Assembly (NCBI GenBank): GCA_005883245.1
Contig: VAXT01000164.1
Span: 1-21,095 of the forward strand
Origin: Actinomycetota bacterium
GTDB taxonomy: Bacteria > Actinomycetota > Thermoleophilia > Gaiellales > Gaiellaceae
DNA length: 21,095 bases
Reading direction: 5' to 3'
In this document: in pieces, positions 1-7,042 of the stretch
Numbering within the stretch: position 1 is the stretch's first letter
Layout of the letters: the number at the start of each line of letters is the position of its first letter
The notes under the pieces: generated by a model
What the model was told of the DNA's origin: nothing
The model's database searches: none
Seen by the model: only the letters and a program-made list of their open reading frames with translations
Translations under genes and position numbers: made by a program

Positions 1-338
1 AGTTCGCGTCCCGCGTGCTCGTCGACTCCGCCGAGAAGGTGCTGCACGAGTGCGACGTCTCGGTCGATGACGTCGACGTCTACGTGCCACACCAGGCGAA
101 CGTCCGAATCATCGAGCACGCCCGCAAGAACCTGGGCATTCCCGAGGATCGGACGGTGGTCAACGTCGACCGCTTCGGCAACACTTCGTCCGGTTCGATC
201 CCGCTGGCGCTCGGTGACGCAAGGGCCGACGGGCGATTGGTACCAGGTGAGATGGTGTTGATGACAGGAATGGGCGCAGGGTTGACCTGGGGCTCGGCCC
301 TGATCGAGTGGACGGCGAACGGGGAAGGTGGGCACTAG
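1..338 (+). CDS. fabH: Beta-ketoacyl-ACP synthase III (FabH), 3' part only
   Basis: This is the C-terminal ~111 residues of the enzyme that condenses acetyl-CoA (or another acyl-CoA starter) with malonyl-ACP to begin type II fatty-acid synthesis. The reading frame is open from base 3 at the window edge, so the GTG at 15 is internal and not a start. Two catalytic signatures are visible: PHQAN, which carries the active-site His, and GNTSSGSIP, which carries the active-site Asn. They are followed by the typical C-terminal stretch GAGLTWGSALIEW. The active-site Cys half lies upstream of the window. The TAG stop (336-338) directly abuts the fabD start, which indicates one transcript. KAS III is strongly favoured over KAS I/II by the PHQAN/GNTS spacing. 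Confidence 0.93.
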   Translation, partial: FASRVLVDSAEKVLHECDVSVDDVDVYVPHQANVRIIEHARKNLGIPEDRTVVNVDRFGNTSSGSIPLALGDARADGRLVPGEMVLMTGMGAGLTWGSALIEWTANGEGGH

Positions 339-1265
339 ATGAGCAAGGTCGCGTTCTGCTTCCCTGGCCAGGGGTCGCTGGAAGCGGGCATGGGCAGGGA
401 GATCGCCGAGGCCGTGCCTGAGGCGATGGCGGTCTTCACCGAAGGGAGCGAGGCGGCGGGCCTGGATCTGCCTCGGCTGTGCTTCGAGTCGCCGCTCGAG
501 GATCTCGTCCACACTGAGGTGCAGCAGCCCGCGCTCGTCGCGACGAGCCTCGCCGTGCTGGCCGCGCTTCGCAAGCAAGGGCTCGAGCCCGACTACGTCG
601 TCGGCCACTCGGTCGGCGAGTTCACCGCGCTCGCGGCGACCATGTCGCTGACGCCGTTCGAGTCGATCGCGCTCGTTCGTGAGCGTGGGCTCGCGATGGC
701 CGAGGCGGCCCGGATCAGCAACGGCTCGATGGCGGCGATCCTCGGCCTCGACGACGAGCTGGTCGAGCGTCTCTGCGACGACGTCGAGGGCGTGTGGCCG
801 GCCAACTACAACTGTCCCGGCCAGATCGTCGTCTCCGGCGAGCAGGAGGCCGTGAACGAGGTCTGCGCGAAGGCGGAAGAGCTCGGAGCGCGGCGGACGG
901 TCAAGCTCAAGGTGTCCGGTGCGTTCCACAGCCCGCTCGTTGCCCGCGCCGCGGACCGGTTGCGGCCCGCGGTCGAGCGTGTGCGCTTCCGCGATCCAAT
1001 CGCGCCGTTCATGTCGACCGTGACCGCCAAGATCGAGCCTGCGCAGCGCTTCGCGTCGCTGCTGGTGGAGCAGTTGACGGCGCCGGTTCGGTTCACGCAG
1101 GCCGCGCGTGGGCTCGTCGAGGAGGGCGCCAAGGTCTTCGTCGAGGTCGGCCCCGGGAACGTGCTCGGCGGGCTCGTCAAGCGCATCGACCGAACCGTGA
1201 AGACGATCTCGGTCAACAACCTCGCGGGGCTCAAGAAGGCGGAGGAGACCGTCTCTGCCACCTGA
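339..1265 (+). CDS. fabD: Malonyl-CoA:ACP transacylase (FabD)
   Basis: This 308-aa cytosolic enzyme moves malonyl from CoA to acyl carrier protein, supplying the extender unit for FabH and FabF. The N-terminal FPGQGS motif (residues 8-13) is present. The nucleophile elbow GHSVG is at 89-93 with Ser91. An RxR pair around 114-116 should bind the malonyl carboxylate, and the catalytic His197 sits in GAFHSPL. Length and motif spacing match E. coli FabD (309 aa). The ATG directly follows the fabH stop, and a purine-rich GGGGAAGG lies about 10 nt upstream. The last codons overlap the fabG start, so the two genes are probably translationally coupled. Nothing looks damaged. Confidence 0.96.
   Translation: MSKVAFCFPGQGSLEAGMGREIAEAVPEAMAVFTEGSEAAGLDLPRLCFESPLEDLVHTEVQQPALVATSLAVLAALRKQGLEPDYVVGHSVGEFTALAATMSLTPFESIALVRERGLAMAEAARISNGSMAAILGLDDELVERLCDDVEGVWPANYNCPGQIVVSGEQEAVNEVCAKAEELGARRTVKLKVSGAFHSPLVARAADRLRPAVERVRFRDPIAPFMSTVTAKIEPAQRFASLLVEQLTAPVRFTQAARGLVEEGAKVFVEVGPGNVLGGLVKRIDRTVKTISVNNLAGLKKAEETVSAT
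1241..1247 (+). promoter_or_regulatory. Strong Shine-Dalgarno deciding the fabG CTG start
   Basis: GGAGGAG lies inside the end of fabD and ends 7 nt before a CTG at 1255, in the fabG frame. No ATG, GTG or TTG occurs in that frame between about 1210 and the conserved nucleotide-binding motif, so this site argues for initiation at CTG. Confidence 0.65.
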
Positions 1266-1986
1266 GTTCGCGTCGCTGGAAGGGCGAACGGCCCTCGTCA
1301 CCGGAGGGTCGCGCGGCATCGGACGGGCGATCGCGGTCGAGCTCGGGAAGGCCGGGGCCTCGGTCGTCGTCGGCTACAACGCCGGCCGCGACGAGGCGGA
1401 GGCGGTCGCGGGCGAGATCGGCGGACGCGCCCTGCAGGCTGACGTCTCGAGCGCGGCGGGCGCGCAGCGGCTCATCGAGGAGGCCGGCGACCTCGACATC
1501 CTCGTCAACAACGCCGGCCTGACACGAGACACGCTGCTCGCCCGCATGAGCGACGACGATTGGCGCGCTGTGATCGAGACGAACCTGAGCGCCGTCTTCT
1601 ACACCTGCCGCGCGGTGACACGTCCGATGATGAGACGACGGGGCGGATCGATCGTCAACGTCTCGAGCATCGTCGGCCTGCGCGGGAACCCGGGCCAGAC
1701 GAATTACGCGGCTTCGAAGGCCGGGATCATCGGGTTCACGAAGTCGCTGGCGCGCGAGCTCGGGAGCAGAAACGTACGTGCAAACGTCGTCGCTCCGGGG
1801 TATATCCACTCGCGATTGACCGATGTCCTGCCCGAGGAGGCACGCGACGCCATGCTCACGAACACGCCGCTCGGGAAGCTCGGAGATCCTGAAGACGTCG
1901 CCGGAGCGGTACGGTTTCTGTGCTCAGACGAGGCGTCGTTCATCACTGGTGAGGTTCTGCTCGTCGATGGTGGGTTGGGAATGTGA
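1255..1986 (+). CDS. fabG: 3-oxoacyl-ACP reductase (FabG), apparent CTG start
   Basis: NADPH-dependent short-chain dehydrogenase that reduces 3-ketoacyl-ACP to 3-hydroxyacyl-ACP, the first reduction of each elongation cycle. The cofactor motif TGGSRGIG is at residues 16-23 and NNAG follows. The catalytic triad is Ser138 (in NVSSIVG), Tyr151 and Lys155 (YAASK). The start is the odd point: the first ATG in frame (1546) is internal, because the whole Rossmann N-terminus lies upstream of it. The only reasonable initiator before the Rossmann motif is CTG at 1255, 7 nt after a GGAGGAG. That gives 243 aa, normal for FabG, and an 11-nt overlap with fabD. A later CTG near 1276 is possible but has no comparable ribosome site. 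Identity is certain; the start is an inference. Confidence 0.9.
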   Translation: MPPEFASLEGRTALVTGGSRGIGRAIAVELGKAGASVVVGYNAGRDEAEAVAGEIGGRALQADVSSAAGAQRLIEEAGDLDILVNNAGLTRDTLLARMSDDDWRAVIETNLSAVFYTCRAVTRPMMRRRGGSIVNVSSIVGLRGNPGQTNYAASKAGIIGFTKSLARELGSRNVRANVVAPGYIHSRLTDVLPEEARDAMLTNTPLGKLGDPEDVAGAVRFLCSDEASFITGEVLLVDGGLGM

Positions 1987-3245
1987 CTGACTACACACAA
2001 AACGGACGTCGCCGGGTCGTGATCACCGGCATCGGGGCGGTGACGCCGCTCGGCAACGACGCCGAGACGTCGTGGCAGAACCTGATCGCAGGGAAGTCCG
2101 GCGCTGCGCCGATCGTGCAGTGGGACGCCAGCGAGTACCCGGTGACCTTCGCCTGCGAGCTGAAGGAGTTCGATCCGCGGACCTGGATCGACCACAAGCA
2201 GGCACGGCGCATGGATCGCTTCGCGCAGATGATCGTCGCCGCGGCGCGACAGGCCGAGGTCGACTCGGGCCTCGACGTGGAGGCGGAAGCGGAGCGGATC
2301 GGTGCATCGATCGCGACCGGGATCGGCGGCCTGAAGGCCTTCCAGGACTGCTACGAGGTGCTCCTCGAGCGCGGGCCGGACCGCGTGAACCCGTTCTCGA
2401 TCCCGCAGATCATCCCGAACATGGGCGCGGCCTGGGTCTCGATGGAGCTCGGGACGCGCGGGCCGCTGTCCTCGCAGTGCACGGCCTGCGCGGCGTCGAA
2501 CATGGCGATCGGGGAGGCCGCCGACATGATCCGTCTCGGACGCGCCGACGTCGTCTTCGCCGGCGGCACCGAGGCTGGGATCACTCCGGTCGGGATCGCC
2601 GGCTTCAGCGCGATGCGCGCCTTGGCGCGGCGCAACGACGAGCCGGAGCGGGCGAGCCGTCCGTTCGACGCGGAGCGGAGCGGGTTCGTGATGGGCGAGG
2701 CTGGCGGCGTGATCGTGCTCGAGGATCTCGAGCATGCGCGCGCCCGTGGCGCGAAGCTGTACGCCGAGCTGATCGGATACGGGCTGTCCTCGGACGCGGC
2801 GCACGTGACGGAGCCCGATCCAAGCGGCGCTAACCCGGCGCGCGCCATGCGGATGGCGTTCGGCGACGCTGGGATCGAGCCCGAGGAGGTCGACTACATC
2901 AACGCGCACGGGACGTCGACGCCGCTCGGGGACGCGAGCGAGACGAAGGTGATCAAGCTCGCGCTCGGCGACGAGGCGGCGGCGAAGACGCCGGTCTCGT
3001 CGACCAAGGGCGCCACCGGACACTGCCTCGGCGCATCCGGCGCGGTGGAGGCGATCTTCACGACGATGGCCGTGAACACGGACACGCTGCCGCCGACGAT
3101 CAACTACGAGACGCCGGACCCCGAGTGCGATCTCGACTACATCCCGAACGAGTCGCGGAAGGCCGAAGTGAAGGTGGCCGTGTCGAACTCGTTCGGCTTC
3201 GGCGGCCACAACGCGTGCATCGTGATTCGCGAGTTGGCCGACTGA
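1983..3245 (+). CDS. fabF: Beta-ketoacyl-ACP synthase II (FabF)
   Basis: This 420-aa condensing enzyme elongates acyl-ACP with malonyl-ACP in the type II system. The thiolase-fold Cys-His-His set is visible: Cys169 in SSQCTACAAS, His309 in NAHGTST and His347 in GATGHCLGA, with Lys342 in STKGATGH. The C-terminal NSFGFGGHNA motif is also present. The start is a GTG that overlaps the fabG stop (GTGA, 1983-1986), so coupling to fabG is likely. In many bacteria acpP sits between fabG and fabF; here there is no room for it, and no ACP gene is seen anywhere in the window. The 420-aa length is typical of FabF. Confidence 0.96.
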   Translation: MTDYTQNGRRRVVITGIGAVTPLGNDAETSWQNLIAGKSGAAPIVQWDASEYPVTFACELKEFDPRTWIDHKQARRMDRFAQMIVAAARQAEVDSGLDVEAEAERIGASIATGIGGLKAFQDCYEVLLERGPDRVNPFSIPQIIPNMGAAWVSMELGTRGPLSSQCTACAASNMAIGEAADMIRLGRADVVFAGGTEAGITPVGIAGFSAMRALARRNDEPERASRPFDAERSGFVMGEAGGVIVLEDLEHARARGAKLYAELIGYGLSSDAAHVTEPDPSGANPARAMRMAFGDAGIEPEEVDYINAHGTSTPLGDASETKVIKLALGDEAAAKTPVSSTKGATGHCLGASGAVEAIFTTMAVNTDTLPPTINYETPDPECDLDYIPNESRKAEVKVAVSNSFGFGGHNACIVIRELAD

Positions 3246-3361
3246 GTTTCGGCGCAGAATCGGCACGGACACGTCACGACTTTCTCAATATGCTCGTCGT
3301 GGGGAGGAGGCTGGGCGCGCCTTAACTACTGTGTCTCCAATGGCTGACGAGATTTTGTCCG

Positions 3362-3385
3362 CTGGGGGAACTCCCGTTCCCCCAG
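3362..3385 (+). terminator. Perfect 10-bp hairpin after fabF
   Basis: CTGGGGGAAC (3362-3371) pairs perfectly with GTTCCCCCAG (3376-3385) around a TCCC loop. It lies about 117 nt after the fabF stop and 17 nt before the next gene. A T-run does not follow (the next bases are ACCCCCTCCC), so it is not a classic intrinsic terminator. It may be a U-less terminator, an RNA-stabilising hairpin or a dispersed repeat. The rest of the 3246-3401 gap shows nothing recognisable. Confidence 0.45.
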
Positions 3386-3401
3386 ACCCCCTCCCTGGTC
3401 C

Positions 3402-4094
3402 GTGATGCCGGCTTCGCCGACCTCACGGACAAGCGCTACGCGCTGGGCAACGTTTGACACCTACGGCACGTTGATCGACTGGAACCTCGGAATCCGCACG
3501 GAGCTCGAGCGGCTGTTCGGCGTCCAGGAGGCGCCACGCTTGCTCGATCGCTACCACGAGCTCGAGCCCGAGCTCGAGGCCGAGCCGTTCCACACCTACC
3601 GTGAGGTGCTCACGCTTGCGCTCGAGCGGCTGGCCCAGGAAGAAAGCGTTCAGCTCCCCGAGGGCGAGGCCGGCGCGCTCCCGAGGTCGCTGCCCGACTG
3701 GCCTCCGTTCCCGGACGTCCCTCCGGGACTCGCCGAGTTGCGCAACCGCGGCTGGCTGCTCGCCCTCCTCTCCAACACCGACCGCGACCTGATCGCCGCT
3801 TCGCAGAAGCAGCTCGGAGTCCCGGTCGACCTCGCGATCGTGGCCGAGGACGTTGGCTCGTACAAGCCCGCACAAGGGCACTGGAAGCGCTTCTTCGAGG
3901 CGACGACAGCCGACCGTGAGAGCCACGTCCACGTCGCGGCGAGCCTCTTCCACGACATCGCCCCAGCCCGCGAGCTCGGCCTGCGCACGGTCTGGATCAA
4001 CCGACTCGGCGAAGAGCCCGAGCCCAAGCCCGACCGCGAGCTGACCGACCTCACGGCCCTACCCGACACCCTCGAGGAGCTCGTACCGGCGTGA
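3402..4094 (+). CDS. HAD-superfamily hydrolase, 2-haloacid-dehalogenase-like
   Basis: A hydrolase of the haloacid dehalogenase superfamily, about 230 aa. Motif I is FDTYGTLIDW with nucleophile Asp19, the DxYGT form typical of the L-2-haloacid dehalogenase branch rather than the DxDxT of phosphatases. Motif II is LLSNTDRD (Ser/Asn), the motif III Lys is in GSYKPAQGHW, and the motif IV region is SLFHDIAPARELGLRTVWI. An insertion between motifs I and II forms the helical cap. The substrate cannot be told; such proteins can be dehalogenases or small-molecule phosphatases. The start is uncertain: GTG 3402 or ATG 3405, neither with a Shine-Dalgarno. The stop overlaps the next gene's ATG (TGATG), so both are probably on one transcript leading into accDA. 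Confidence 0.85.
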   Translation: MMPASPTSRTSATRWATFDTYGTLIDWNLGIRTELERLFGVQEAPRLLDRYHELEPELEAEPFHTYREVLTLALERLAQEESVQLPEGEAGALPRSLPDWPPFPDVPPGLAELRNRGWLLALLSNTDRDLIAASQKQLGVPVDLAIVAEDVGSYKPAQGHWKRFFEATTADRESHVHVAASLFHDIAPARELGLRTVWINRLGEEPEPKPDRELTDLTALPDTLEELVPA

Positions 4095-4987
4095 TGAAGA
4101 TCCGTCCGGCCCGCGAAAAGGACGTCGAAGCAGCGGCGGAGCTGCTCAACGAGCACTCTCGCCGGCTTCACGACACCGACGACGTCACGCCTGCCGACCT
4201 ACTCCTCTACTGGACGTCGCCGGACGTCGAGCTCGGCCGGGACATTCTGCTCGCCGAGAACAGCGACGGCCTGGTCGGCTACGCGGACCTTGGAGTCTAC
4301 GGGGGCAGCGTCTGGCTGGACGTCAGAGGCACCGACCCGGAGGCGCTCCCAGCACTCCTCGAGGCAATTGAGGAACGCGCAGCTGCCAAGGAGCCAGACA
4401 AGGCGCTCTGGGGTTACACCTCGGCTGAGGACGCGCCGCTGGTCGATCTGTACGAGAGCTCTGGCTACCGGCGTGCGCGCCACTCGTTCCGGATGCAGAT
4501 CGCCCTCGAACCTGGTCAGCCCGCACCCGATTGGCCCAGTGGCTTCACGGTCCGCACGATGCGCGAAAGCGAGGAGCGCCGCGTCTACGAGGCCCAGATG
4601 GCGTCGTTCGCCGACACGTGGATGTTCGCCCGCGACCCGTACGAGAGCTGGCTGCACTGGATGGTCGAGGAACCATCGTTCGACCGCTCCCTCTGGTTCC
4701 TCGCCGAGCAGGACGGCGACCTTGCCGGGATCATCCTCTCCCGGGCACCCGAGAACGAGCCCGGGCTCGGGTGGATTCGCATCCTCGGCGTCCTGCCCGA
4801 GTACCGGCAGCGCGGCCTGGGACAGGCGTTGCTCAAGCACGCGTTCGCCGAGTTCGCGAGCCGCGGTTTCAAGGCGGTCGGGCTGGGAGTCGATGCCGAG
4901 AACCCGACCGGGGCGGTGCGGGTCTACGAGCGGGCCGGGATGCACGTCGAGCGGACGAACCTGATCTTCGAGAAATCTGAGCGATAA
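4094..4987 (+). CDS. Tandem GNAT-family N-acetyltransferase (MshD-like layout)
   Basis: A 297-aa protein with two GNAT folds. The C-terminal one (about 150-297) is intact: the acetyl-CoA loop LGVLPEYRQRGLGQALL is at 231-247, followed by VDAENPTGAVRVYERAGM. The N-terminal one (about 1-140) keeps the fold-like ending PLVDLYESSGYRR but lacks a clear RxxGxG/A loop, so it is probably inactive for acetyl-CoA. Two-domain GNATs of this size include mycothiol synthase MshD. The layout fits, but the sequence alone does not prove that function. I take the ATG overlapping the HAD stop; a GTG one codon upstream (4091) is the alternative. The stop is 10 nt before accD, so this gene and the HAD gene probably share the accDA transcript. 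Confidence 0.8.
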   Translation: MKIRPAREKDVEAAAELLNEHSRRLHDTDDVTPADLLLYWTSPDVELGRDILLAENSDGLVGYADLGVYGGSVWLDVRGTDPEALPALLEAIEERAAAKEPDKALWGYTSAEDAPLVDLYESSGYRRARHSFRMQIALEPGQPAPDWPSGFTVRTMRESEERRVYEAQMASFADTWMFARDPYESWLHWMVEEPSFDRSLWFLAEQDGDLAGIILSRAPENEPGLGWIRILGVLPEYRQRGLGQALLKHAFAEFASRGFKAVGLGVDAENPTGAVRVYERAGMHVERTNLIFEKSER

Positions 4988-4997
4988 TCGAGGGGCC

Positions 4998-5849
4998 TTG
5001 GCCGAGCCACGCATAGACGTCTCGATCGAGCACAAGCATCGCCCCGACAATTCGGACGGCGCCGGAAAGCACCCGAACACGTGCCCCTCGTGCGGGTCGC
5101 ACTACCGCGACGACGAGCTCGAGGCGAACCTCCGCGTCTGCCCGCAGTGCGGGCACCACTTTCGGGTTCGCGCGCGTGAGCGGATCGCTCAGCTGGCGGA
5201 CGCAGGAACCTTCCAGGAAGAAGCGGTCGAGCTGCGCTCCGAGGACCCGCTCGCCTTCTTCGACCTCCGCCCGTACACGGAGCGGCTTGCGGAGGCGGAG
5301 GTCTCGACCGGCCTCGGCGACGCAATGGTGATCGGGAGCGCAGCGATCGAGAACGAGGCGTGTGAGCTCGCGGTCATGGACTTTGCGTTCATGGGCGGCT
5401 CGATGGGCAGCGTCGTCGGCGAGAAGCTGACGCGCGCAGCGGACAGCGCAATCGAACGGAAGGTGCCGCTCGTCGCCGTCACCGCATCCGGCGGCGCGAG
5501 GATGCAGGAGGGAATTCTCTCGCTCATGCAGCTGCCGAAGACCGTGTGCGCAATCGAGGACCTGCGCGACGCACGCTGCGGCTTCGTCACCGTCATGAGC
5601 CACCCGACGACGGCCGGTGTCCTGGCCAGCTTCGCGAGCCTCGGCGACATCATCGTCTCCGAGCCGGGAGCGCTGCTCGCGTTCACGGGCCCGCGCGTCG
5701 TCCAGCAGACGACCCGCGAGAAGCTTCCCGACGACTTTGGGCTCGCCGAGTCGAACCTCCGCTTCGGCCACCTCGACGCGATCCTGCCCAGGAGCGAGCT
5801 GAAGCCCTTCCTCGGCCGCGCTCTGCGACTCTTCCGCAATGGCCGCTGA
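4998..5849 (+). CDS. accD: Acetyl-CoA carboxylase carboxyltransferase subunit beta (AccD)
   Basis: The beta half of the carboxyltransferase that moves CO2 from carboxybiotin to acetyl-CoA, making malonyl-CoA; it works as a heterotetramer with AccA. An N-terminal four-Cys zinc finger is clear (Cys29, Cys32, Cys48, Cys51; CPSCG and CPQCGHH). The crotonase-type core follows, with FMGGSMGSVVGEKLTRA and the oxyanion segment SGGARMQEGILSLMQ. At 283 aa it is typical for bacterial AccD. The start is a TTG; AGGGG lies only 2 nt before it, too close for a normal ribosome site. A GATAAT at 4983-4988 sits 9 nt upstream and could be a -10 box giving an internal, nearly leaderless promoter. The end overlaps accA by 11 nt. 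Confidence 0.95.
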   Translation: MAEPRIDVSIEHKHRPDNSDGAGKHPNTCPSCGSHYRDDELEANLRVCPQCGHHFRVRARERIAQLADAGTFQEEAVELRSEDPLAFFDLRPYTERLAEAEVSTGLGDAMVIGSAAIENEACELAVMDFAFMGGSMGSVVGEKLTRAADSAIERKVPLVAVTASGGARMQEGILSLMQLPKTVCAIEDLRDARCGFVTVMSHPTTAGVLASFASLGDIIVSEPGALLAFTGPRVVQQTTREKLPDDFGLAESNLRFGHLDAILPRSELKPFLGRALRLFRNGR

Positions 5850-6810
5850 CGACGAACGACATCTTCGCGAGCGCCTGACGAAGCTCCGCGGCCTGCCGCT
5901 CCTCCGGGGCACGCGGCTGTCGGGCGACGCGAAACGCCTCGAGCAGCAGCTCGAGCGGATCGAGGAGCCCGAGCCGTCCGACCAGGAGATCTGGCGATCC
6001 GTCGACCTCGCGCGCCACTCGGAGCGGCCGTACACGCTCGACTACGTCGAGCGCCTCTTCGAGGACTACGTCGAGCTGCACGGTGACCGCGCGCGAGCGG
6101 AGGACCCGGCACTCGTCACCGGCCTTGCGAGCTTCCGCGACCGGACGATCGCCCTGATCGGCCAGCAGAAGGGTCGCGACATCAACGAGCGCACGCGCCG
6201 CAACTTCGGAATGGCGCATCCGGAGGGGTATCGCAAGGGGATGCGCCTGATGGAGGTCGCGCAAAGGCACGGGTTCCCGATCGTCACGTTCCTCGACTCG
6301 CCAGGTGCCTACCCGGGCGTCGCGGCAGAGCAGCACGGGCAGGGCGGTGCGATCGCCCGGTCGCAGGCGCTAATGGCGCGGCTGACCATCCCGCTCGTCT
6401 CGTGCATCATCGGCGAGGGCAACTCGGGCGGCGCGATCGCGATCGGGCTCGTCGATCGAGTCCTGATGCAGGAGCACGCGATCTACAGCGTCATCTCGCC
6501 CGAGGGCTGCGCCGCGATCCTCTGGCGCGACGACGCAGAGAAGGTGAAGGCGGCGCTTGCGCTCAAGCCCGATGCGGCCCACTGCCTCGAGCTGGGCGTG
6601 ATCGACGAGATTGTCAGCGAGCCGAAGGGCGGCGCGCACCTCAATCCGGACGAGGCGGCACGCTTGCTGGGCGACGCGCTCGGGCGGACCCTCGACCAGC
6701 TGTCCTCGGTGCCCGGAGCGGAACTTCGTGAACAACGTCGCGAGCGGTACCGGCGCATCGGGATTTACACCGCCGGCGCGACAGAACCCGCTCTACGAGG
6801 CGGTTCCTGA
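5839..6810 (+). CDS. accA: Acetyl-CoA carboxylase carboxyltransferase subunit alpha (AccA)
   Basis: The 323-aa alpha subunit partner of AccD. The N-terminal helical part (LTKLRGLPLLRGTRLSGDA ... LEQQLERIEE) is followed by the crotonase-type core. Hallmarks are QQKGRDINERTRRNFGMAHP, FLDSPGAYPGVAAEQHGQ and the glycine-rich EGNSGGAIAIG, with SPEGCAAILWRDD near the C-terminus. The length is close to E. coli AccA (319 aa). The gene starts inside the end of accD in another frame, implying coupled 1:1 synthesis. The biotin carrier and biotin carboxylase genes (accB, accC) are not in the window. The short tail after residue 300 is basic and not conserved. Confidence 0.96.
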   Translation: MAADDERHLRERLTKLRGLPLLRGTRLSGDAKRLEQQLERIEEPEPSDQEIWRSVDLARHSERPYTLDYVERLFEDYVELHGDRARAEDPALVTGLASFRDRTIALIGQQKGRDINERTRRNFGMAHPEGYRKGMRLMEVAQRHGFPIVTFLDSPGAYPGVAAEQHGQGGAIARSQALMARLTIPLVSCIIGEGNSGGAIAIGLVDRVLMQEHAIYSVISPEGCAAILWRDDAEKVKAALALKPDAAHCLELGVIDEIVSEPKGGAHLNPDEAARLLGDALGRTLDQLSSVPGAELREQRRERYRRIGIYTAGATEPALRGGS

Positions 6811-6813
6811 GGG

Positions 6814-6856
6814 TTTTCCACAGACGCTGTCGATCCGTCTATCCACAGCATCCACA
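6814..6856 (+). repeat. Cluster of three DnaA-box-like 9-mers
   Basis: TTTTCCACA (6814-6822), CTATCCACA (6839-6847) and GCATCCACA (6848-6856) lie in the same orientation in the accA-ku gap. Against the TTATCCACA consensus the first two have one mismatch and the third has two. The second and third directly abut. The rest of the gap (6857-7030) holds no gene I can support and no clear promoter. A weak minus-strand ORF crosses it but has mixed codon use. Confidence 0.4.
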
Positions 6857-7030
6857 GTGTTTTCAACCGCTGCGAACAACTCGAGGCCGACACGAAGGCC
6901 GGCCCCGAGTGTGACCCCCTGGTCAGGGATGAGCATTTCGGAACGTACGCGTCCCGTTTCTACGCCGTCTCTTCCCGTGGCCTGAATCGCGAAACATTTG
7001 TCGAGGGTTTCTCCCGGGCGTCGCCTCGGT

Positions 7031-7037
7031 AGGAGAG
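7031..7037 (+). promoter_or_regulatory. Shine-Dalgarno of ku
   Basis: AGGAGAG ends 5 nt before the ATG at 7043. This fixes the start there rather than at upstream in-frame codons (from about 6998), which would add a tail absent from the family. Confidence 0.8.
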
Positions 7038-7042
7038 AAGAC

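Noticed and set aside
1704..3272. 522-codon open frame on the minus strand across fabG and fabF
   Set aside because: It is antisense to two clear enzymes with intact catalytic motifs. The translation is Arg/Ala/His-rich with no domain, as expected for a third-position GC shadow.
6811..7042. Chromosome origin (oriC)
   Set aside because: There are only three box-like 9-mers, no AT-rich unwinding region, and no dnaA, dnaN or rpmH nearby. It is kept only as a DnaA-box-like cluster.
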